Assembly: GCA_900554415.1 (NCBI GenBank)
Contig: USGU01000030.1
Coordinates: forward strand, 1 to 10,946
DNA: 10,946 bases
Reading direction: 5' to 3'
Origin: an uncultured Lachnospiraceae bacterium
GTDB lineage: Bacteria > Bacillota > Clostridia > Lachnospirales > Lachnospiraceae
Below are positions 6,099 to 10,946 of this stretch, piece by piece. Made by a program: the position numbers and the translations under genes. Numbering within the stretch: the stretch's first letter is position 1; each line of letters begins with the position of its first letter. The notes under the pieces are model-generated. The model worked only from the letters and a program-made list of their open reading frames with translations, made no database searches and had not been told where the DNA came from.

Positions 6099-7035
6099 AT
6101 GGAAAAAGCTCCGAGTGAATGCAATTAAAGAAAGCTTTGATCAGCTTCCGACAGCAGTATGCTTCTTTGACAATCTTGGAGGAATTGTGCTTTGCAATCG
6201 GCAGATGTATCGTCTGAGTCAATATCTGTTCCAAAGTGCTATGCAATATCTTGGTGAGGTGAAGATTGCGCTTGCATCACCACCGGATGGCGTGGTAAGG
6301 CTTTCGGATATGGAGGATACGTATCGTTTCCCGAATAAGACGGTATGGCAATTTGAATGGACGAAAGTAACAGACCGGTATGGAGAAGTCTATACCCAGC
6401 TTACAGCTGCTGATATTACAGAATTACACTGGGCGCTGGTCCAGCTTGCAGATGATAATAGGAAGCTCGAAGAAGATGCAAAGAAGCTTCGTGAGCTTTC
6501 TGAAAATGTTGAGGCGGTTGCCGGGGAAAAGGAACTGTTGGCTGCGAAATCTGCGATGCACGATAGTCTGGCTGCCTGCATTACGGTAACAAAGCAGTAT
6601 CTTGCCGGAGACCTAGGTGAGGTGGATGCAGGAATGGTGCTTCTGGAATGGGAAAAAAGTATTGCCTTTCGGGAAGCGGCTCTTTTATCTGCAAAGGAAA
6701 AACTGTTTCACGATGCAAAGAGTAGTGGTGTGATGGTGCAGATGAAGGGAGAAGAGCCTAAAGGAAGTGCGGCAGATTTGATGTATGTTGCGATGCAAGT
6801 CTGCCTGAATAATGCAATCCAGTATGCACAGGCAACGGAACTCGAGATAAATATTTGGAACAATGAGGATAATTATACGGTGATGATAGGAAATAATGGC
6901 AAGCAGCCGGAGAAAACGATTATGGAAGGTGGAGGTCTTACCAATTTGCGTCATCGGATAGAGGCAGCGGGAGGTACGATGAATGTACAGAGCTTGCCAG
7001 AGTTTTCTTTGATAATAGATATACCAAAGAATTAG
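6091..7035 (+). CDS. Soluble sensor-type histidine kinase
   Basis: A 314-residue cytoplasmic kinase. The ATG at 6091 is preferred over an in-frame TTG at 6076 because GGAGG (6078-6082) lies 8 bases before it. Residues 8-108 look like a PAS domain (FDQLPTAVCFFDNLGGIVLCN; later WQFEWTKVTDRYGEVYTQL). Residues 112-150 form a coiled coil. His157 in KSAMHDSLAACITVT is the likely phosphoacceptor of a HisKA_3-like helix. The ATPase part shows the N box CLNNAIQYAQ (Asn240-241), NNG at 268-270 and the glycine box EGGGLTNLRHRIEAAGG (279-295). There is no membrane segment, so input probably comes from the 7TM partner, with which it is translationally coupled. It should autophosphorylate and pass phosphate to the regulator 24 bases downstream. 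Kinase identity is sure; partnership is inferred. Confidence 0.88.
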   Translation: MGKWKKLRVNAIKESFDQLPTAVCFFDNLGGIVLCNRQMYRLSQYLFQSAMQYLGEVKIALASPPDGVVRLSDMEDTYRFPNKTVWQFEWTKVTDRYGEVYTQLTAADITELHWALVQLADDNRKLEEDAKKLRELSENVEAVAGEKELLAAKSAMHDSLAACITVTKQYLAGDLGEVDAGMVLLEWEKSIAFREAALLSAKEKLFHDAKSSGVMVQMKGEEPKGSAADLMYVAMQVCLNNAIQYAQATELEINIWNNEDNYTVMIGNNGKQPEKTIMEGGGLTNLRHRIEAAGGTMNVQSLPEFSLIIDIPKN

Positions 7036-7059
7036 CTCTTAGAAAGGGGATGAAGAGCT

Positions 7060-7707
7060 GTGAAAAAGATACTGATTGTCGAGGATCAGGCACTTGTCCG
7101 TATGTATTTGTGTTCTTGTGTGGAAAAAAGTGGTGAATGTGAAGTGGCAGGTGTATTAACGCGTGCAGATGCAGCACTTGCTCGATGTAGTGAGGGGCAT
7201 ATCGATTTGATTTTGATGGATATTTGCACGGAAAATGATTCAGATGGTCTAAGTGCAGCGGAATCGATCAAAAAGTTTTACCCTCGGATTAAGATTGTGA
7301 TGGTAACCTCAATGCTGGAAGGACGTTTCCTGGACCGGGCAAGAAAAATTGGTGCGGACAGCTTCTGGTACAAGGATTCTCCATCTAGTGATTTGATCGG
7401 TGTGATTGAGGGAACGCTTCGTGGTGAGCATTTCTGGCCCGACAGAGTACCGTCAGTGCAGTTTGGAAAAGTACTTTCCTGCGACTTGTCTGAACAGGAG
7501 ATGGGAACTTTACGTTTGCTGTGTGAGGGGAAGACCAATGCAGAAATTGCAGCCAGTCTTCATGTGGCAGAATCCTCAGTGCGTACCTATATTAATCGTA
7601 TGCTGGAGAAAACAGGCTATCCGAATCGCAACCGCCTGATGGTGGCGGCAGTTAGTAAGCGATTAGTAGTTCCGGGTAATCCGCTTGAAACAATGGAAGA
7701 TAATTAA
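7060..7707 (+). CDS. NarL/LuxR-family response regulator
   Basis: A 215-residue DNA-binding response regulator starting at GTG 7060, with AAAGGGG (7043-7049) about 10 bases upstream. The receiver (1-120) has the full active site: acidic Glu8/Asp9 (ILIVEDQ), phospho-acceptor Asp54 (LILMD), Thr83 (VMVTS) and Lys105 (WYKD). The C-terminal LuxR-type helix-turn-helix spans about 143-200 (LSEQEMGTLRLLCEGKTNAE, then ESSVRTYINRMLEKTGYPNR). It is the third gene of the operon and almost certainly the phosphate target of the kinase before it. A strong terminator follows its stop by 3 bases. The promoter just beyond the terminator, with an inverted repeat over its -35 box, is an attractive target site, though this is inference. 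Confidence 0.92.
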   Translation: MKKILIVEDQALVRMYLCSCVEKSGECEVAGVLTRADAALARCSEGHIDLILMDICTENDSDGLSAAESIKKFYPRIKIVMVTSMLEGRFLDRARKIGADSFWYKDSPSSDLIGVIEGTLRGEHFWPDRVPSVQFGKVLSCDLSEQEMGTLRLLCEGKTNAEIAASLHVAESSVRTYINRMLEKTGYPNRNRLMVAAVSKRLVVPGNPLETMEDN

Positions 7708-7710
7708 GAC

Positions 7711-7751
7711 AAAACCGTTTTGCCAATATGATTTGGTGGAACGGTTTTTTT
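7711..7751 (+). terminator. Strong intrinsic terminator after the regulator gene
   Basis: Bases 7711-7725 pair with 7734-7748 in a 15-bp stem (three G-U pairs) with an 8-base loop. The T-run 7745-7751 overlaps the right arm. Its A-run on the left could make it work on the minus strand as well. It ends the kinase-regulator operon. Confidence 0.85.
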
Positions 7752-7785
7752 ACATTTTCTGTAAACTCGGAATAAATAATGCATT

Positions 7786-7832
7786 TGTCCACACTTTTGA
7801 GGACAGACAAGTTGATAGCTTTTTGCTACAAT
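7786..7832 (+). promoter_or_regulatory. Promoter with overlapping inverted repeat
   Basis: CAGACA (7804-7809), a 17-base spacer and TACAAT (7827-7832) with an extended -10 TGC form a plausible promoter for the receiver-like gene and those after it. TGTCC (7786-7790) and GGACA (7801-7805) form an inverted repeat with 10 bases between the arms, and the right arm overlaps the -35 box. That placement suggests a regulator-binding site, perhaps for the adjacent LuxR-type regulator (inference). Confidence 0.5.
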
Positions 7833-7894
7833 CACATCAAGAAGTAAGATGTCACACACATCGGATATATCGCTTAGGAAAGGGGGATGGCTCG

Positions 7895-8278
7895 ATGCGA
7901 AAAATAGTGGTGGATATGCAGAATTTTCTGTTTGCCGACTCCGTAGCGACCGCTTTCAGAAGTTCGGATTATGATATCGATGTGATACGTACAGAGTCTC
8001 CAAAAGATACACTGGAATTATGTCAGGTGTACAAACCGTATGTGCTTATAATGGAAGTAACCAGCTATACTCCTTGGAAACTTGATGAGAGATTGCACCT
8101 CCGGGAGCAGGTAAAGGCAGTGTGCCCAGAATGTAAAATTGCCCTCATCGTAGATTCTAACACGGAGAGACAAACGGCAAAGGACATTCGGGATGCCAAG
8201 AAAAATGGTCTTATCGATCAGTTTTTCTACGGTTCTATGACTGCCGAATATTTGATGGATCAGATTTATGCGATGTAA
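7895..8278 (+). CDS. Stand-alone receiver-like protein with Glu at the phospho-site
   Basis: A 127-residue protein. The frame is open further upstream, back through the terminator at 7711-7751. The ATG at 7895 is chosen because AGGAAAGGGGG (7877-7887) precedes it and the domain starts there. Its length and alternating strand/helix order match one receiver domain: MRKIVVDMQNFLFAD, then YVLIMEVTS, KIALIVDSN and IDQFFYGS. The residue at the phospho-Asp position is Glu54, the acidic pocket keeps only Asp7, the Thr/Ser position is Ser88, and the usual Lys is replaced by Tyr112. It should therefore not be phosphorylated, and Glu may mimic the active state. It has no DNA-binding domain. It probably acts by protein contact, perhaps with the upstream kinase or regulator. 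The receiver fold is a motif-level judgement. Confidence 0.7.
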   Translation: MRKIVVDMQNFLFADSVATAFRSSDYDIDVIRTESPKDTLELCQVYKPYVLIMEVTSYTPWKLDERLHLREQVKAVCPECKIALIVDSNTERQTAKDIRDAKKNGLIDQFFYGSMTAEYLMDQIYAM

Positions 8279-8300
8279 GACAGAAAACTTATTGGCCTTG

Positions 8301-8343
8301 CTCCAAAACAGCAAACAAAGATCGGGGGTTTCCTGTTTTGGAG
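8301..8343. repeat. Perfect 11-bp hairpin between receiver-like and lipoprotein genes
   Basis: CTCCAAAACAG (8301-8311) pairs perfectly with CTGTTTTGGAG (8333-8343). AAAC/GTTT can extend the stem inside, and GGC/GCC (8294-8296, 8348-8350) outside. No T-run follows on either strand. It sits about 26 bases before the next ribosome site. Likely an mRNA processing, stability or binding element rather than a terminator. Confidence 0.6.
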
Positions 8344-8380
8344 AAAGCCGGAAAAGGATGAGATGGATTAGGAGGAATGT

Positions 8381-9301
8381 ATGATGAAGCATTTCCCATT
8401 ACGATTTGGAATCGTGATATTACTTATCAGTGTGTTGTGTGGCTGTGAATTGAAACCAGAAAAAAACAATTCAGATACCAATAAACAGCAGGAAGGCAAT
8501 CATGTTACGATACCAGATGACAATAAAATAGTGAACAATCATAAAACACCGGAAAATGGTAAGTCAGAAGCTGAGGAGTCGGAACTTGTGGTGTTGCAGA
8601 AGCAGATTGCCGAGAACAGTTATGGAGCTGGAGTGGCTTTCCTGGGTTACGTAGACAGTGAATTTCACATGACAGAGTTGTCTAATTATCTGGAAGCAGG
8701 TTTGTTTATGGAAAAGTATCCGTTTTTAATGGATGCAGCCTGTTTTATGACAGAAGGACAGGAATTATATGCGATCATGCCACCAAACAAAAAAGGACAG
8801 ATTATGGTGTATGCTTCTGAGATTACGGAAGAAGGTGAATATGCAGATGATAAAAGCAAGCCGCTATTTACCGGAAAGTCTGGAGAAGTTCTTATACTGA
8901 AATGCAATTTCAGTGAGATTTATTCTAATGTGCTAGTCACAGTTACAGATGGTGGAGACACAATAGCATTTCGACCTTCCATTTCATTAAGGGATGGACA
9001 TCTGGCAGAGCTTGAGGACGTGTATGACTTTACCATATACGAGGATTTCTCTGATGGGCAGTCAATAGAGATTGCATGGGAAATGTTATATGAAATCGAT
9101 GAGGTCAGACAAGCACTTGAAAATGGCATGAGCCTTATGTACATCGGTAATACAGACGAGATAGATGGAGGCCGTTGCATGTTGTTTGAATTAGGAACCG
9201 ATGGAGAGTACCAGTTCGTACGGGAACAGCTTTACGGTGTCTGTGATAACCGGATTTACGTCTATGATGTTATAGGAGATGCATGGAATATTATATATTA
9301 A
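8381..9301 (+). CDS. Lipoprotein of unknown function
   Basis: A 306-residue exported lipoprotein. ATG 8381 and ATG 8384 are adjacent; AGGAGG (8370-8375) fits the second slightly better (8 bases). The signal peptide runs MMKHFPLRFGIVILLISVL and ends in the lipobox LCGC, with Cys22 as the lipid anchor, so it is tethered to the outer face of the membrane. Residues 23-70 are a polar Asn/Lys/Glu-rich linker. The remaining 235 residues are acidic with alternating strands (YGAGVAFLGYVDSE, then ELYAIMPPNKKGQIMVYASE) and look like a globular extracytoplasmic domain that I cannot place in a family. There are no enzyme motifs. It lies between a pseudo-receiver and an SPFH protein, which suggests a role in sensing or maintaining the envelope, possibly as an accessory of the 7TM sensor; this is speculation. 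Confidence 0.85.
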   Translation: MMKHFPLRFGIVILLISVLCGCELKPEKNNSDTNKQQEGNHVTIPDDNKIVNNHKTPENGKSEAEESELVVLQKQIAENSYGAGVAFLGYVDSEFHMTELSNYLEAGLFMEKYPFLMDAACFMTEGQELYAIMPPNKKGQIMVYASEITEEGEYADDKSKPLFTGKSGEVLILKCNFSEIYSNVLVTVTDGGDTIAFRPSISLRDGHLAELEDVYDFTIYEDFSDGQSIEIAWEMLYEIDEVRQALENGMSLMYIGNTDEIDGGRCMLFELGTDGEYQFVREQLYGVCDNRIYVYDVIGDAWNIIY

Positions 9302-9307
9302 ATGATG

Positions 9308-9323
9308 AAATGAAATTTCATTT
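9308..9323. repeat. Perfect 16-bp palindrome
   Basis: AAATGAAATTTCATTT at 9308-9323 is its own reverse complement, beginning 6 bases after the lipoprotein stop and just before the terminator-like hairpin. It could be an operator controlling the SPFH gene, or a chance AT-rich palindrome. Confidence 0.45.
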
Positions 9324-9324
9324 G

Positions 9325-9369
9325 TGATCTGCCGGCAGAGACCGGAAAACATAGAGAAGATCATTTTTT
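9325..9369 (+). terminator. Probable intrinsic terminator before the SPFH gene
   Basis: TGATCT (9325-9330) pairs with AGATCA (9358-9363), followed by six T (9364-9369). An inner CCGG/CCGG stem (9332-9345) sits in the loop. The outer stem is short, so partial read-through into the SPFH gene is likely. No clear promoter was found between it and the SPFH start. Confidence 0.45.
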
Positions 9370-9390
9370 AAGAGGAAAGGAGCAATTGTT

Positions 9391-10830
9391 ATGGGACTTA
9401 TTAAAGCGGGAATGGGTGCAGTTGGCGGCACTTTCGCTGATCAATGGAAAGAGTTTTTCTACTGTGAATCTATGCCAAAGGAGGTACTTGTTACTAAAGG
9501 GCAGAAACGTGTTACGGGACGTTCTTCGAACACGAAAGGGAATGACAATATCATTTCAAACGGTTCAGGTATTGCGGTAGCAGATGGACAGTGTATGATC
9601 ATCGTGGAACAAGGTAAGGTCGTAGAAGCTTGTGCTGAGCCGGGTGAATTCACTTATGATACCTCAAGTGAACCATCTATTTTCGCAGGAAATCTTGGCG
9701 AAAGTATCAAAGAAACATTTAAGACGGTAGGAAAACGTTTTACTTATGGTGGAGATACGGGAAAAGATCAGAGAGTTTACTATTTTAATACAAAGGAAAT
9801 TCTGGAAAACCGTTTTGGTACACCGAATCCGGTTCCATTCCGCGTAGTGGATTCGAAGATTGGACTCGATATTGACGTAGCCATTCGTTGTTCTGGTGTA
9901 TATTCTTATAAAATTGCCGATCCACTGTTATTCTATTCCAATGTTTGTGGAAACGTAGAACAGGAATATTCACGTGAGGAATTAGATGCGACTCTTAAAA
10001 CAGAGTTTATCTCTGCTTTGCAGCCTGCATTTGGACATTTGTCTGAATTGGAACTTCGTCCGAATCAGATCGTGACTCATAATACCGATCTTGAAAATGC
10101 GATGAACACAGCGCTTTCAGAAAAATGGGGCGCACTTCGCGGATTAAAGGTTGTAAGTATTGCACTTGGCTCTGTAACTCTTCCAGATGAAGATGCAGAA
10201 CTCATTAAACAGGCACAGCGTACAGCAATCATGCGTGACCCTACGATGGCAGCAGCAACACTGGTCGGAGCACAGGCAGATGCAATGAAGACAGCAGCTG
10301 GTAATCAGGCCGGTGCGATGACCGGCTTCATGGGCATGGGTATGGCAATGAATCAGGGCGGAGGTATGAACGCACAGAATTTATTTGCTATGGGTCAGCA
10401 ACAGCAGGAGCAACAGGCACAGCAGATGGCGGCACAGCAGCAGGCAGCTCAGCAGACGGTACCTCAGGCAGACGGATGGAAGTGCAGTTGCGGAAACTTT
10501 GTTACCGGCAAGTTCTGTCCGGAATGCGGAAGCAAGAAACCGGAACCACAGCCGGCACCTGGTGCATGGAAATGTAAATGCGGAGCCACAGTAACCGGTA
10601 AGTTCTGTCCGGAATGTGGATCACCGAAACCAGTAGAGGAAGAAGGATGGACCTGTTCTTGCGGTTCAGTGAATAAAGGAAAATTCTGCCAGAACTGTGG
10701 AGCAAAGAAACCGGAAGGTGCACCGCTTTACCGTTGTGACAAATGTGGATGGGAACCAGAAGACCCGACACACCCACCAAAATTCTGCCCAGAATGTGGC
10801 GACATCTTTGACGAGAACGACAGACAGTAA
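9391..10830 (+). CDS. SPFH-domain protein, YdjI-like, with four C-terminal zinc ribbons
   Basis: A 479-residue protein with ribosome site AGGAAAGGAG (9373-9382), 8 bases before ATG. Residues about 15-285 match the bacterial SPFH group once annotated as virion core protein (COG4260). They include QWKEFFYCESMPKEVLVTKG, VVEACAEPGEFTYD and the end of the SPFH core, LRGLKVVSIALGSVTLPDE. The segment 286-360 is Ala/Met/Gly-rich then Gln-rich and flexible. Four Cys4 ribbons follow: C365/C367/C376/C379, C395/C397/C406/C409, C422/C424/C433/C436 and C449/C452/C466/C469. The first two share the near-identical block VTGKFCPECGS. In Bacillus subtilis, YdjI of this family helps place PspA-type proteins at stressed membranes, so an envelope-scaffold role is likely. 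There is no signal peptide or membrane helix. The next gene follows 23 bases after its stop without a terminator. Confidence 0.9.
   Translation: MGLIKAGMGAVGGTFADQWKEFFYCESMPKEVLVTKGQKRVTGRSSNTKGNDNIISNGSGIAVADGQCMIIVEQGKVVEACAEPGEFTYDTSSEPSIFAGNLGESIKETFKTVGKRFTYGGDTGKDQRVYYFNTKEILENRFGTPNPVPFRVVDSKIGLDIDVAIRCSGVYSYKIADPLLFYSNVCGNVEQEYSREELDATLKTEFISALQPAFGHLSELELRPNQIVTHNTDLENAMNTALSEKWGALRGLKVVSIALGSVTLPDEDAELIKQAQRTAIMRDPTMAAATLVGAQADAMKTAAGNQAGAMTGFMGMGMAMNQGGGMNAQNLFAMGQQQQEQQAQQMAAQQQAAQQTVPQADGWKCSCGNFVTGKFCPECGSKKPEPQPAPGAWKCKCGATVTGKFCPECGSPKPVEEEGWTCSCGSVNKGKFCQNCGAKKPEGAPLYRCDKCGWEPEDPTHPPKFCPECGDIFDENDRQ
10479..10637 (+). repeat. Duplicated zinc-ribbon coding units
   Basis: Within the SPFH gene, GTTACCGGCAAGTTCTGTCC (10501-10520) recurs with few changes at 10591-10610, both followed by GGAATG-CGGA-type bases. 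The unit period is 90 bases (30 residues). A third, more diverged unit starts near 10650. This points to tandem duplication of the ribbon module. Confidence 0.6.
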
Positions 10831-10853
10831 TTCGAGGGAGAGGAGGGAATGTT

Positions 10854-10946
10854 ATGTATAGACTCCCATCAGAAAAAGAGGAGCATAAGGACACAATCGG
10901 TGCTTTGATTTTAAGTATTATCATTATTATTGCCGGAATCGGTGGC
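10854..10946 (+). CDS. Start of a small membrane protein, 3' end outside window
   Basis: The ATG at 10854 follows AGGAGGG (10841-10847) with 6 bases between. The 31 visible residues are a charged cytoplasmic start (MYRLPSEKEEHKDTIGA) followed by a membrane helix beginning LILSIIIIIAG. It lies 23 bases after the SPFH gene with no terminator between, so it is probably co-transcribed. In Bacillus subtilis the ydjI neighbours include membrane proteins YdjG and YdjH; a similar role is possible but cannot be tested from 31 residues. Confidence 0.65.
   Translation, partial: MYRLPSEKEEHKDTIGALILSIIIIIAGIGG

Noticed and set aside
5690..6124. Minus-strand frame of 144 codons
   Set aside because: It is antisense to the sensor gene, has no ribosome site, and is Ser/Arg/Ile-rich as expected for a shadow frame.
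7685..7894. N-terminal extension of the receiver-like protein from the ATG at 7685
   Set aside because: It would read through a strong terminator and a promoter, while a good ribosome site and the domain start both point to 7895.
8018..8392. Minus-strand frame of 124 codons
   Set aside because: It is antisense to the receiver-like gene and the following hairpin, has no start context and no recognisable domain.
10502..10924. Minus-strand frame of 140 codons
   Set aside because: It is a complement of the repetitive zinc-ribbon coding region; His/Arg/Ser-rich composition without motifs.

Overview
The window looks like a low-GC Firmicute of the Clostridia, most likely a Lachnospiraceae gut commensal (inference). 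The signs are strong AGGAGG-type ribosome sites, AT-rich intergenic DNA with U-tract hairpin terminators, an integrative-conjugative-element (ICE) gene set typical of that group, and the protein families themselves. No rRNA, tRNA or CRISPR array was seen.

Left part (1 to about 4250): decayed ICE-type DNA. A minus-strand secreted surface protein with thioester and CnaB/SpaA-like domains runs off the left edge. It is followed by about 670 bases of non-coding DNA holding helically phased short repeats, a promoter feeding directly into a strong hairpin terminator, and several smaller hairpins. Next come three tandem paralogous small helix-turn-helix proteins (excisionase-like). They lie tightly coupled to a tyrosine integrase that has lost its last catalytic residues where the sequence switches, near 3238, into unrelated ICE DNA. 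That DNA contains a small CD1845-like membrane protein and an unrecognised charged helical protein.

Middle part (4287 to 7751): a promoter, a structured leader of about 150 nt, and a three-gene signalling operon. The first gene encodes a 7TM sensor whose kinase-like half appears degenerate. The second encodes a soluble histidine kinase with an intact HD motif, N box and glycine box, and no membrane segment. The third encodes a NarL/LuxR-type response regulator with all receiver residues. The first two genes overlap by 8 bases. A 15-bp stem terminator closes the operon.

Right part (7786 to 10946): a new promoter with an overlapping inverted repeat precedes a stand-alone receiver-like protein with Glu at the phospho-Asp position. 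Then come a lipoprotein of unknown fold, a YdjI-type SPFH protein with four C-terminal zinc ribbons, and the start of a small membrane protein. YdjI-type SPFH proteins are linked to PspA-dependent envelope stress in Bacillus subtilis. My working inference is that the middle operon senses an envelope state by splitting sensing (7TM pseudokinase) from catalysis (soluble kinase), and that the right-hand genes are its output or modulators. The sequence does not prove this link.
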